64,000 bases of DNA, from the NCBI RefSeq assembly GCF_002776525.5, contig NC_045436.1, forward strand, positions 102,335,211 to 102,399,210, in the 5' to 3' direction. Below the pieces are notes generated by a model. The model searched no databases. It was not told the DNA's origin and saw nothing but the letters and a program-made list of their open reading frames with translations. Below, piece by piece: positions 10,969-25,900 of the stretch (within the stretch, counting starts at the first letter, position 1; every line of letters starts with the position of its first letter). The stretch is from Piliocolobus tephrosceles (taxonomy: Eukaryota > Chordata > Mammalia > Primates > Cercopithecidae). The position numbers were made by a program, and so were the translations under genes.

Positions 10969-13900
10969 TGCACACACACATACAGTCTTTAAATATTTTG
11001 GAACAAAAGCATGAAAATCAAAGTTTCTTTGAAAATGAACTACTTTGGTGAAATTATTTTCTATTAAGTTGATGGTGCAGAGATCTGACTTTTTTGTTAT
11101 TTGGGAAGGAACTGAGTCTGAAAATAAAAAATTTCACAATATATTAAATGAAAAGTAATAAAACAACAACCACAGTTGAATCTCATTTAAAATAGCTGCA
11201 TGTATGCATGTGCGAGCCTGAATGAGTGTGCACATGTATTTAGGACAAAGAATATAAGAACATCTCCTAAAAACATTAACAGCTCTCTGAGAGTAAGAAT
11301 ACAAGTGGCCTTTTAAGTTTCTTTTTTGCTTATCTGTATTTTCACTTTTCCACACATTCATCCTTGACTCTTTCTCTGACACCACATACAACCCATTAGC
11401 AAATCCACTTCACATCATGTCCTCTTTCTTTCACTTTGTCCACACTTACCACTCCAGCTGTAGCCACCCCTGCTTGTCACCTAATTGATCTCCTTGCTTA
11501 TAATCCTGCACCTTCCTCCCCAGACTTGGTGTCATTTTAACACAGCAGGTCAGTAGTCCTTTAAAATGTGAGTCAGATCCCTGCCACTCCAGGCTCCCAT
11601 TTCACTCAGAGAAAAGCCAAAGTCCTGGCCCGTCACCTTCCCTCTAACCTCACCTCCTCCTTCCCTCTTCTTTTCCTCATGCCCTGCCTGCCACATTGGC
11701 TGTGACCATACCTGAACACACAAGACCCTTGTACTTCCACACAGGTTGTCTGTCCCTCTGCCTGAAAGGCTCTTGTCCCCAGAGATCTACAGGACTCTCT
11801 CCTTTACCTTCAAATCTTTGCTTAAGTGTTACTTTGTCAATGGTGCTACCCTGTTTAAAATCATACCCCCAACTTGCCATGACTGATTCCCTTTATCTAT
11901 TTCACTTTTCTTTTCTCTAAAGCACTTATCACTTTCGGAGATCCTGTATAATTTACATGTTTAATATGTTTATCATCTTCCATCCTTATCAGTATCTTGC
12001 AAGAATATCTTTGTTATTCTAGCAAGGATCTTTGTTTTATTCACTGATGTGCTCCAGGCACCTAGAAGAGTTCCTAATATACAGTAAGCACTCAATAAAT
12101 ACCTGTTGAATGAACAAATGAATTAATGAACTTCCTAGGTGTAAAGGGCTGCGTATACCAATCAAAATGTTTTCCTTACCTCAAAAGTGTGATTAGAAAT
12201 CAGCTTAATATTTAGAAGACAAGTTGAATGTAAAAGGTTTATGAAAGGAAAGTAGGCAAATGCTAATTTTTAAAGATAGCAAATTTCCCTATTTTTCAAG
12301 AGGTAGAGAAATGTTAATTTATGGATATTTGAAAATAGCTTCTACATCCCCCACTCTCCCATTATAAACACAAAGGATTGTGGAACTCTTCAGTGAAGAC
12401 AGACACTCTAAATAAGGCACTCTCTGTGAAGGACACAATTGTGTCAGTGGGTGATGGTTTCCTTTCAGGCAAGAGAAACGAAAATCATCAAAAGAGGATA
12501 AATGGACCCATATATTCACACTCCTTACAGAATGTCTTCTTGAAGCTAAGCAACTCCAGCCTGCCTTGCTGTGTTCCAGTCAATGCTGATGAATCCATTA
12601 CCTCTCAGGGAATTTCTGTAGCAAGAATGTTACCTTCTATCTCTTTTTCAGGTTGGAAATAGGGAAGGAATGCCATTAATTACATAGTATTTTGTACCAT
12701 TCTCAAACTATCCGCAGCATGCTATCCCATTCTCTGTAATCTATGCAGTGCAGAGATTGCATTTTTAAATTAAAAGGCAACATTTTAAAAAGCTTGGAAG
12801 AATTTTAATTTTTTTCTGAATTAGTCCTCATGTTTAAAAAAAAGCCCCTCACTGCAGTAAATGTTTGGTTTTATGCTCTAACATGGGAACTCTCAGAAAA
12901 GAAAAATGGTTTAATATGAACTTAAAAAAAATTAGAATCTTTATGAAAATTCTCATTAGGAGGCCCAGCCATGACTCACCTCCGTCTGAACCATTCCGTG
13001 TCTTTGTAGTCTCATGCAGCGTACCAAATCAGAGATGTCAAACTGTCAGAGGAAACCACATGTGTGTTAGATTCAACGGGTAACTGGATTTGAATCTCAA
13101 AAGGATCACAGAGGGGAGGTTTATGTAAAATTCTGTATCCCATTCTTCTTCCCCTTCTGGTAGTCTTGGGAAACTCTCCTGGACAAAATGACTTGGCGAG
13201 TGGACTTTGTCATCACTCGGTATTCTTGTTTTTGATCTTTTAAGAATTAGGAAAGGTTAATCTATTTGAAAATCTCCCAAAGAAAAGAAATTCTCTTCCC
13301 CCTGAAATGTAACTAATTTCTAATATTACAATTTAAAAAAGGTAAATTATTTTTCCTACATATTACTCTTCTGATAAACATATTTCCACCCTAAAAAAGA
13401 TCTTTTGACTTCAGCTGAGATTGAACAGTTGGAAATCAGGGAGAAAAAGACTATTTGGTTTCGTTCTATAAATTACTATAGCTAGCGTGTAAAGTGCTTT
13501 TAACTAAAATTCTTTAAGAGATTATGATTTTAAGTACACATTATGGTAAGATATTCTAGTATTTTAAATAAGGTTTATATTAGAGTTCAAAAGTAAGATT
13601 ATACTCTTAGAGTAATAATTTTTTAGGCCGGGCGTGGTGGCTCAAGCCTGTAATCCCAGCACTTTGGGAGGCTGAGACGGGCGGAACACGAGGTCAGGAG
13701 ATCGAGACCATCCTGGCTAACACAGTGAAACCCCGTCTCTAGTAAAAATACAAAAAACTAGCCAGGCGAGGTGGCGGGCGCCTGTAGTCCCAGCTACTGG
13801 GGAGGCTGAGGCAGGAGAATGGTGGGAACCCGGGAGGCGGAGCTTGCAGTGAGCTGAGATCCGGCCACTGCACTCCAGCCTGGGTGACAGAGCAAGACTC

Positions 13901-16900
13901 CGTCTCAAAAAAAAAAAAAAATAAATAAATAATTTTTTTATGCAGAGTAATTGTTTAGAGAGAAATTATTTAGCATTAATTTTATAATAAAATGTATATA
14001 TTTTTACGCATAAATACAAAAATACAAGCTTTTTCATTTCAAAAAATACTTTCCTTTGTGCTTCAATTATTTCTATCTTTAACGTGTGATAACAATACTA
14101 TCTTACACCAGCCTAAAGACTATAAAGGGTAAAATGAAATACTGCATAAAAGGCCTCTGAGCACACAGTTAAAAAAAAACCCAGTAAACAAGTATAAAAC
14201 TGAAGTATTATTTTGTGTTGATCATGGCCTATGTAGTTTTGAATACCAATGTTTATAAAAATACAGTTTTCTATAATAATATAATAAGAAAATGAAGGCA
14301 GTCATATAAATTCATAAGTTAAAAAATCCCAAGATCACAACACATTATCAAAAATTAGACTCCATCATTATTTCTGGACAAATGCTTACTCAGCCTGTAT
14401 CTTGTACTCACATCAAGATCCTGACTGATTAATCCCAGAACCACATCTATGCAAATCAGGGTCCCTGAACGTCCAATGCCAGCACTGCAGTGCGTGATGA
14501 TTGGGCCTGATCTGTGGATGTGTCTCATGTAGGAGATAAAAGTAAGCAGATCATCTGGTTGAGAAGGTGTATCATGGTCTGGCCAGGCAGTGAAATTCAG
14601 ATGAGAAATATGGCGCACCTCTCTGGTCTGAAATTGTACAATAGAATAAGTGGATCGTGACATGTTACATTGTTCACATACAATGAATTCTTTTCTTTTT
14701 CTATCTTTCTTGAGATAGGGTCTCACTCTGTCACCCAGGCTGGAGTGCAGTGGTACAATCTCGGCTCACTGCAACCTCTGCCTCCCAGGTTCAAGCAATT
14801 CTCCTGCCTCAGCCTCCTGAGTAGCTGGGATTACAGGCCCACGTTGCCACATCCAGCTAATTTTTGTATTTTTAGTAGACATGGGGTTTCACCACGTTGT
14901 GTCAGGCTACTCTTGAATTCCTGACCTCAACTGATCCCCCCACCTTGGCCTCCCAAAGTATTGAGATTTGGGAAGCGTGAGCCACTGTGCCCGGCCACAA
15001 TTAATTCTTAATATTCTATTGTGCTGTCAAATCTTGGCTTGTCTATAGGACCAGATCAAAGGAAAAGTGGGAGAAACTAAATGGCTCCATTAAGAAAAAC
15101 ATGGAAGGCCTCTATCAAGGTTGCTAGAGCCACATTTGAAATATGGATAAAAACTACTTTTTGGGAACCCTAAAAACAAATTACATTTTGATATGGATAA
15201 CAACCTTTTTTGGTAACTCCATTCCAAATGCACCTCAGATAAAAGTCAGAGTCACTGCAACCCTACCTAATCTGGCCCTGTTTCCTCTTAGACCTCACCT
15301 CCTCCTCTTTTTCCCCATGGTCACTTTTCTCAAGCCAAATGATTCTCTGTGGCTTTAAATACAGTGTGCACAGTTTGGTCTCAGGACTTTTGTACTGGCT
15401 CTTTCTGACTGGAATGGTTTTCTCCTCAGATATTCCCTCCATGGCTCACTCAACTCATTCACATTTTTCCTCAAATGCCATTTTCTCATGCCTTCCCTGG
15501 CTGCTTGTTGAAAATTATGACATACTTCTCATTCTCCCCCAACCAATTGTCCTTCTCTGTTTTATTTTTTCCCACAGCACTATCAGGACTGATATTTCCT
15601 CTTCAAAATGTAAGCTCCGTGAGGTTAGAAATTTTTTTGTGTGTGTTGCTAACTGCCAAATCTCTATAAAGGGGTTGAGTTCTATAAAAATGTGTGGATT
15701 AAGTGGATAAATCACTTGCAGAATATTGAACAACTGTGCTAGCCTAAGTAATAGGTAAGCTAGTGTAAATCAATAAAAAATCATGAATCAAAAATTATGA
15801 AAGAAATTCTCAGGCTACATTTACATGACACCAATAGAACTTAACTGATACGATATGCTTTGTTTCTATAAAAGTAAAATCACTGTTTCCTTAAGATAGT
15901 TAAATCTCTATGGGAAACATTACTCACACCTAGCTGGGATACTGTTCATAGGGGTGTAGTAAGGTGAGGGAGAACACAGAGTGAGGAAACAGTAGCAGCT
16001 TTACTTCAGGTACTGCCACTTATCTAATTCAAGCTATACTGATCCAGTGGTTAGGTAACTGCAGTATGAATGATCTGAGTAACAGTTGCTTATGCTAAAA
16101 TTATCCATGTATTCCTAAATATGTTAAGTTGCCTTTATGAGGGAATATTTTCTACTTACAGATTTTAAAAATAGTTTTAATGAGTCTACTTAAGAGTTCT
16201 GACCATAAAAACACAAGTTTCCAACATGCAACTTCTGAGCCATTTTGTGCTATCACCAAGGATGATCATCATGTTAAAAGTCCTGCGTTTTCATTTTCAT
16301 TTTACTACAGCACATACTGGAGGAACCTGGCAGAATTCATGAAGACGGTCACATTTAAACTTATACTACATAAAGAGAAAATAGCTAGCATTAGTTCCAT
16401 TGCATGGGAACTAGGAAGTCACTGTCTTTTATCTAGAAATAACATTGGTGCAATCATGGAAAGAGTCCAGGCTTGGATTACAACTAGGAGATACACCTTG
16501 CAATATGGAAAGATTTAATTCCCTTACCTGAATATCTTCAAGGGTCATTGCCCTCATCACAAAGCCCTTCAGCTGCTGCATTCTCACAAGAGCCAGTCGA
16601 AGTCTGTTGCTGACCATTGTTGTTTTGCCTAGGATGTTGGGCCAATAGCGCTGGCATTTGATTTTTTCTCCTTCTACTTCTTGAGTCATCATGGCTATCA
16701 CTGTGGATTTTTGCTCCCAAATCATCTGCCAGAAGTCTCCAACAGTTGAAGGCAGTGGTCCTTGGCAGGCAATGTAAACGAACTCTTCCTTCCCAACTGG
16801 TATCTTAATGAAGCTGGCATTGATATAGCCACCTTCATCTCCAAGAGGCACTCTTGTAGCATCATCTGTGAATTTTCCACAACAAAACAGAGCCATCCAT

Positions 16901-19900
16901 ATCATGCATTTTAAACAAGAGTCTTACAAATTGCATGAGTCAAAGGTCATGAGAAATCCTCATAGTCATAGATGAAATCACCAACGTATTTTAACAGAAG
17001 TATATTTTAAAATTGTATTGGGAGGCCGAGTCGGGCGGATCACGAGGTCAGGAGATCAAGACCATCCTGGCTAACACGGTGAAACCCCGTCTCTACTAAA
17101 AAATACAAAAAAACTAGCCGGGCGAGGTGGCGGGCGCCTGTAGTCCCAGCTACTCGGGAGGCTGAGGCAGGAGAATGGCGTAAACCCGGGAGGCGGAGCT
17201 TGCAGTGAGCTGAGATCTGGCCACTGCACTCCAGCCTGGGCTATAGAACAAGACTCCATCTCAAAAAAAAAAAAAAAAAAAAAAAAATTGTAGCACAGCC
17301 AAATTATTTTATATTTATTCTTTTTGCTCATGTTACAAGTATCTAAGGTGTCAGTTTAGTGAGTTTCTGACATATGAAATTTGGTATTATTTACATAGAT
17401 TTAGTTGAAATTAAAATTAGTAAGTTAATAAATGCATTTAGAATTGCCTAATAAGTAACTAGAGAAACAAAGAAAAAGAACTGGTACTTCTCCATGATTA
17501 TTTTAATGATGATGACAATATAATAATAGCACTGAAAGGCAACGCCAAAAAATTTTTCATAGAACAAAATTTAGTATTACAATAACACTATTAAAATATA
17601 TATTGCAAACGTTATTGGCATAACTAACTCTCACTCACCTAATAAAATTATATTCTTAGCAGCCAAAACAATAAATTAACACAATAAATAAAATAACAGA
17701 TCATTTTATTCTCCAGGCATAAAGGCCCTTATCTTTGTTTTATTATAATTTCATATAGTTAAAATGTAATTTTTTAAACCAGGCTGCCCCAGTGAAAAGT
17801 ATGTATAAGCTATCATTCACTGAGGTTGTATTGTCCAAGATTTATCTAAGAGAATAAATTTACATGTATTACATACCTTAGAAGTTATTTCTATTTCTAT
17901 TTCAAATATCCATAAATTTAACTGGTAATTCCTCTGATTAACAAACTAAAACCTTTTAACGATAGGTTTCAAAATCCCCTACCATTTGCCCTTTTCACTT
18001 GACTTCCATCTCTTAGTCCATACTGGTCATTTGTTTTGTGGGAACAAATCCACTCATTAGTTTTGGATTTATGGCTTGTCCTATTCTGATTTTGAGATAT
18101 TCAACTGGTCATTATGCTGTCTAAAATAACTCCCATACACTTTATGCCAAACAAAGATCTGATCCACTTTTTAAGGGTTGTCTAAGATTCATTTTTTACA
18201 TGAAGCTTTCCAAAATGAATTTGTATTTTCTATCTAGGTTAGAAAAATACAATTGCATTATTACTTATCACGTGACTTGTCACTATTGAGTTTGTTTATT
18301 ATTTATCTTTAGATTTATGGTTTCTTGGTAAAGATAGGGTCAGTGTGTCATATGTTATAATTCAAAGTGCTAACATATATACATGTGGCTGGTAATTATA
18401 AGAATTTTCTAGAGGTATTTCGGCACATATATTCATACATAATTTTAAAAAATCACAGTGTGATTTTTTTACATGTGATTTTTACATGGGTAAAAATGAC
18501 TGCTTTTCTTTTTTCTTTTTCTTTTTGAGATGGAGTCTTACTCTATTGCCCAGGCTGGAGTGCAGTGGCATGATCTCAGCTTGCTGCAACCTCCACCTCC
18601 CGGGTTCAAGCGATTCTCCTGTCTCGGCCTCCCAGGCAGCTGGGATTATAAGCATGAACCACCACTCCGGCTAATTCCTGTATTTTACAGTAGAGATGAG
18701 GTTTCACCATGTTGGCCAGGCTGGTCTTGAATTCCTGATCTCAAGTGATCTGCCTCCCTCGGCCTCCCCCAGAGTGCTGGAATTACAGGTGTGAGCCACT
18801 GCACTGGGCCAAAATGATTGTTTTTATTCCCTTCTGGTGTCTGAAATGTCTAATATAGGCTGGTAGTACCACTGTAGTCATATGCATGTACACAGCAATT
18901 CATTACTATAGATATTTCTCTAAACTAAAAATAAGGGGAATAAATTGATGGTGGTTGTGATAAATGAATCCAACCAAGAAAATCCTCATCCAGAAGCCAG
19001 TTCCTATTTTTAAAAATATTTTAAAATTAATGATTTGGCATCACTGACTAATTTCAAATACTGTATACTAGTAAAAATTCAGGACTATTCTAACAAATAT
19101 TTCAGGTTCCTCTAACTGATTTTCAGAATATGTACGTAATTTAAAAGGGAATTCACACGGAATATTTCAATGTATTTTTTACTGATATAAATCTGTGAAT
19201 GTATGTGTATGCACATGGTTATGTGAGAGATAGGTAAGTTAAACACAAAACATTTTAATCCATTCAAATTATACTGATCACATATTAAATTTGAAGCCAA
19301 ACTGGCACTTACAGGGAAGTATATTTTTATATCTGTTCTTCCTTCTGTTTTCCTTAGTTTGCCCAATTAGACACTGATCCAAAGGTTTTAATTCTTGAAG
19401 ATTCTGTAAGCAAAAAATGGAAATAAATTTGTTGAGATAAGCAGTAAATTCAGTAATAACTGCAAATACTTTAAATGTGTAGGGTGCAAAATTGGTTGAT
19501 GAGGGCTGATTCTAGTGTTAAATACAGATGTCCTAAATAAGCCTAAAGTCAACAGTGATTTGTTAAGTCAGCATTGAAATAATATTGTTACAAGTATCTT
19601 CAATTGAACACGTTGCAGTCAACTTTATGAGACAGAACTTTGTGTCTTAATTTTTAACTTCTGTTTAAAAGTGTTTATATTTTAGAAAAAAATACAATTT
19701 AAAAAACCCAACTCTGCCACAATGATGAGCTAGAGCACAATTTATTGACAGTATTGTCTGTGAGGGTTATAGAATATTCCATGTGGGGTGTTGTTGTGGT
19801 CAGATAGTCCTAGGTTCTAAAGTCAATTCTTGCTCACTTTTCAATCTTTCACTCATTCAAAAAATACAATTGCATGCCCACTATATGCAAGGTACTGTAA

Positions 19901-22900
19901 TAAGTGATGGGAATACAGTGGGTGAGCAAGAAGATAAGATTTTGGCTCTCCTGGTCTTTACAGCTTATTGGGAGAAAGACACAATAAAGAAGTAAACAAA
20001 TATTGTAGTATATGTCTTGAAGAAACCAATAAGCTGCTGTGGTAGATAAATCCTTATAAACACTACTTTAGAAGGCTTGTAATGGAAGTTTTCCGATGGT
20101 GACATTTAAATCTAAGAACTTAAAGAAGAAATCATTCCATAGCATGGTAATGAGGAGAGGAAAATACATTAATTACTGAGCCTCAGTTTCACAGTCTATA
20201 ATGGAATTAATATTTTGAGGAATATATACAAAGCAACAAGCACATAGCAGAAGCTCTTATTAAAGTTAACTCCTTTTAGTGGCTACAAAGCTTAGGAACT
20301 AGGCAAATAAGCAGATGGTTTGAGGAAGAGGGGCAAGGTCAACCTCAAAACCACTCTCTTTTCTAGTGGTAAATATGGACGGTGCCATGAGACCACAGGA
20401 GCTAAGGCTCTGAGCCATTGCTGCTTTGAACTAGGACACACATTCTTGGAGCTGTATTCAGTTAGAACCTGCTGTTAATGATGAAACACGTCTACAATAC
20501 ACAAATTATAAAGTTTAGTGGATGGCTGAAATTTATACTTGGCCTTTTTTTTTTCCTAACATTTTTACCTTAACTATGAGGCAGGAAGGATAATCTTCAG
20601 GGAAATGTATCAAGTTCCAAGTAGTTAACGTTTTAAATCACTATTATTGGAATCCCAATCAGAAAAATTAATTTTCTGCTACATGTGATAAGGTGGTGCT
20701 TTTAGAGTTGGAAAATTTTCAAAATTTCTTCTAATCTTGGGCTAGTAAAGATACATTTTCCTTACAAATTAAATGCATAAACCTTGGGAGAGAATCATTG
20801 GCAGAAGCCACTTACCTCCAGCTCCTTAGAAGGAATTCCTTGATCTAGCAAACCCCGCAGGACTCGAATGACTGATTTTAAGTTGGCCCCCGTGTATTTA
20901 CCAGAGGGAAGCACTTTGACGACAGGGAGTACAGCGAGCTCCTCGTTTGTCAGAAAGGAATGATCTAATAGGAAGAGAGCAATTTACAAACAGTTCCTCC
21001 AGAACAGATTTAACTAACTGAACTAATTTCAGCCTATGTTCATCTCATCTTACAAAAGGGAAGGTCTATTTATTTATTTAGAGATAGAATCTTGTTCTAT
21101 CTCTTTATGAGACAGAACTTTGTGTCTTAATTTTTAACTTCTGTTTAAAAGTGTTTATATTTTAGAAAAAAATACAATTTAAAAAACCCAACTCTGCCAC
21201 AAAGTGATGAGCTAGAGCACAATTTATTGACAGTATTGTCTGTGAGGGTTATAGAACATTCCATGTGGGGTATTGTTGTGGTCAGATAGTCCTAGGTTCT
21301 AAAGTCAATTCTAAAGTCAAATGTCGCCTAGGATGGAGTACAGTTCTGTAATCACAGCTCACTGCAGCCTGATCTCCCAGGCTCAAGGGATCCTCCTGCC
21401 TCAGTCTCCCAAGTAGCTGGGACCACAGTCATGCACCACTCTGTGCCTGGCTAATTTTTAAATATTTTTGAAGAGATGGGGTCTCCCTATGTTGTCCAAG
21501 CTGGTCTTGAACTCCTGGCCTCAAGTGATCCACCTGTCTTGGCTTCTCCAAGTGCTGGGACAAGAGACGTGAGCCACTGCACCTGGCTAGGAAGGTCTTT
21601 ATGTTATTTTATTTTATTTATTTTATATATTTATATGCGTGTGTGTGTATATATACACGTAATAAATATATATGTATATATGTGTATATATATAAATATG
21701 TGTGTGTGTGTGTGTGTGTATGTATAACCACTCTACCTGGCTAGGAAAGTCTTTATTTTATTTCATTTATTTTATACACACACACACACACGGTCTGATT
21801 TTGTAGCCCAGGCTGGAGTGCAATGGCACAATCGCAGCTCAATGCAGCTTCAACCACCTGGCTCAGGTTGTCCTCCCACCTCAGCCTTCCTGGTAGCTGG
21901 GACTACAGGTAAGCACCACCATGCCTGGGTAATTTTTTGTATTTTTTTGTAGAGATAGGGTTTTGCCATGTTACCCAAGCTGGTCCTGAACTCCTGGGCT
22001 CAAGCGATCCACCCACCTCGGCCTCCCAAAGTGCTGGGATTCCAGGCATGAGCCATTGTGCCTGGCTAGGAAAGTCTTTAAATACACAACAACTAATAAT
22101 ATTTCCCCCGGAACAGATTTAATTAACAAATGAACTAATTTCAGCCCATTCTTACCTCATCATACAAAAGGGAAAGTCTTTAAATATGAGAGAATAAATA
22201 AGGTAATAGAATTAATTGGTAGGCTGATAACTACAATTAACACAGGGAAGTCTGCCCTAGCACACTCTCACACCCAACTTTTAAGGAGATACCTCACTGA
22301 AGTTCAGAAGTGTTTAAGGTTCTCGGCTCTCATTTATTTACAGTTTCTAAAGGAGTTTATGTTGTTTCTTTTGGCTTCTCTTGACTCAAATGGCACTTTT
22401 TAAACATTTTTGATAAGGGATTTATCATGGGCAGCCTGGGGACAGCTTGTTTCTTTTCCCTGCAAAACCAGCCATAAAAAGGTAATTGTACTTAGTTCTC
22501 AGAATTTCAGAAACAACATAATAGGTAGGCAATTTTTTAAAAGAAGTATTCTAGGTAACAGTAAATGGGATTCTTTCAACAACAGAACTCTGTTACAGTA
22601 AGAGGAGATGAATTTTTCTGAAGAATCCCAAACTTCACAATATTCTCTATTTTATGCTTCCCTGACTCCTTACACACATCACACAGACACACACACTAAA
22701 ATCTTGATCTCATAGAGAAAGGTTTTATAAATGATGGGAAAAGATGAAAAAATCACAGCACATCAAACACATACAAAATTGGTATGCGTTAAGACTAACA
22801 GAAATTATTTTAAAAAACAAACTTTTAGTTAAATAAATACCTTTAAATTGTTACAAGAGAGTCAATGGAACCATCATTTTAGCAGGTAATTGAGAATTAT

Positions 22901-25900
22901 AATGACAATATCCTTTGCTTCAGTACTTTTACTCTAAAATGTGACCATAAGTAAAACATATGTATATACATTCTTTTTATGAACAGTTTGATTGCAGAAA
23001 ACCAAACGCATTTTAGACATTTCTTAGCCTAGTTTTTCTTAAACTGGGCTCTGCTGACCCATGGAGGCAAGTATTTCTACATAAGCATTTAAAAAATTTT
23101 GTTTTAATTTCAAGATAATATAAAAAGCACATTCTAGATCACCTGAATAACCAACTCATAACTAAACACTGAATTATTTCAGTGCCTTGAGTTGCAATGT
23201 GTTGCTAACCCTGGCACCAGTAGAGAATGATAATCTAAAATAACGGCATTAAATGTTATTCAAACTGTTCCATAAACATTCTCAGTGCTTCTTATGTTCT
23301 CAAATTTGAGAAATGCTGTCCTAAAGTTTTACAAGTATGCTTAGCTGTAATTGAAATTCTAATCTGCATAGCATATGCAGCTTAAACTGTTACCCGCTCC
23401 CTCCCCACCCAAAAAACCCCAGGAACTCATTACAAAAAATTACCAAATTTAGTTCTATTACTACTTTTCATTTAAATTAACTTCTAAGAACATGGGGAAA
23501 GTAAGAGAGACACTTCAGAAATTCCTTACTATGGGAGATTACTCTAGGAACACTGATTTATCTCTTCACCATCCATCCTTGGCACGCAGGGCCAGTTATC
23601 CCTGGTGTTTGATAGCTTTCTCCATGCAAATAAAGAATTCCCTTGAGTTCTTTGGGAGCTGAGTCAACTATCATAGAAGAGCTATGGGTCTGATTTAGTA
23701 CCTGCTATATGGAAATTATTTATAATTGAAGGCAACCGTTAATCCTAGAAAAAGCGAGGGGAAACTTCTTGCTATAGACTACACAAGTGTAGCTTTAATT
23801 ATGTCAATCAGCTGACTAAAGCATTTTCATGATGCAGCTAAGATACAGGCAACAATGATGCTGGCACGGTGAGGGATACAAAACTAAAGACACCTCAAAA
23901 AGGTTAACATTTAGCTGGGGCAGAGTTTGGCTGGGAATACAAAATTTACTCATATGAAATAACAACTCTTACAGAACTGCATGTCAATGCAACAGGAACT
24001 TAAAGGCTGGGTGGATGAGCAAGGGCTACAGTGCTGGACATGCATGTTGTACACATACCAACAGTCTAGCCAAGTCAGGAAAGTGTTAATTAAACTGTTA
24101 ATATCATTCATTCTTTCTTTTTTTTTCTTTTCTTTTTTTTTTTTGAGACAACCTCTTGCTCTATCGCCCAGGCTGGAGTGCAGTGACACAATCTTGGCTC
24201 ATTGCAACCTCTGCCTCCTGGGTTCAAGCGATTCTCCTGTCTCAGCCTCCTGAGTAGCTGGGTGCCCGCCACCATGACCAGCTAATTTTTGTATTTTTAG
24301 AAGAGACGGGGTTTTGCCTGTTGGTCAGGCTGGTCGAACTCCCAACCTCAGGTGATCAGCCTGCTTCGGCCTTCCAAAGTGCTAGGGTTATAGGCGTGGG
24401 CCAGCACACCCAGCCTAAGCTGTTAATTTCTTTAAAAAAAACTAAGACTTTGCTTTGAATGACAAAACCATGTTCTTTCATTATAGTAACACTTCCTGAT
24501 ACGAAATAAGAGGAATGAAACACTGGATAGAATTTCATTTCTCTATTGGCTCAGTAATAACATGCAAAGGCAGTAATAGTGAAACAGACCAATGGATTCC
24601 CGATCATAAAAGATAAGGTTGGGATTCTAGGATAATAATAATTATTGGCCAGGTACGGTGGCTCATGCCTGTAATCCCAGCACTTTGGGAGGCCAGGTGG
24701 GTGGATTACCTGAGGTCAGGAGTTACAGACCAGCCTGGCCAACATGGTGAGACCCCATCTCTACTAAAAAGAGAAAAAAATAGCCAGGCATGGTGGCACG
24801 CACCTGTAATCCCAGCTACTCGGGAGGCTGAGGCAGGAGAATTGCTTGAATTCAGGAGATAGAGGTTGCAGTGAGCCAAGATTGCGCCACTGTATTCACC
24901 AGCCTGGGTGACAGAGCAAGATTCTGTCTCAAAAAAAAAAAAAAAAAAAAAGGTGCCCCTTGACTTCTCCTTCCAGAATGGCAAATTACCACTTCATATT
25001 TCCACTTACAGTATGTATACATGGTCAAACTGAGGGGGCATGCCCAAGATGGCCGAATAGGAACAGCTCCAGCCTCCAGCTCCCAGCCTGAGTGACACAG
25101 AAGACGGGTGATTTCTGCATTTTCTTTTTTCTTTTTTTTTTTGAGACAGAGTCTGGCTCTGTCGCTCAGGCTGGAGTGCAGTGGCCGGATCTAAGCTCAC
25201 TGCAAGCTCCGCCTCCTGGGTTTACGCCATTCTCCTGCCTCAGCCTTCCCGGTAGCTGGGACTACAGGCGCCCACCACATCGCCCGGCTAGTTTTTTGTA
25301 TTTTTTAGTAGAGATGGGGTTTCACCATGTTAGCCAGGATGGTCTCGATCTCCTGACCTCGTGATCCGCCCGTCTCGGCCTCCCAAAGTGCTGGGATTAC
25401 AGGCTTGAGCCACCGCGCCCCGCCAGATGTCTGCATTTTCAACTGAGGTACCGGGTTCATCTCACTGGGGAGTGCTGGACAGTCAGTGCTGGTCAGCTGG
25501 TGCAGCCCGACCAGCAAGAGCTGAAGCAGGGTGAGGCATCGCCTCACCTGGGAAGCACAAGGGGAAAGGGAATCCCTTTTCCTAGCCAAGGGAAACTGAG
25601 ACACACAACACCTGGAAAATCGGGTAACTCCCACCCTAATACTGCACTTTACCAAGGGTCTTGGTAAATGGCACACCAGGAGATTATATCCCACACCTGG
25701 CCTAGAGGGTCCCACACCCACGGAGCCTCCCTCATTGCTAGCACAGCAGTTGGAGATCTAACTGCAAGGCGGCAGGGAGGTTGCGGGAGGGGCACCCGCC
25801 ATTGCTGAGGCTTATGTAGGTAAACAAAGCTGTCCAGAAGCTCGAACTGGGTGGAGCCCACCGCAGCTCAAGGAGGCCTGCCTGCGTCTGTAGACTCCTC

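Noticed and set aside
10939..10983. Microsatellites as possible CRISPR-like or regulatory arrays
   Set aside because: Simple TA/CA and GACA runs without spacers; ordinary microsatellites.
16180..16518. 112-residue plus-strand open frame beside the PTP exon
   Set aside because: Antisense intron sequence overlapping only the intron edge; no family resemblance.
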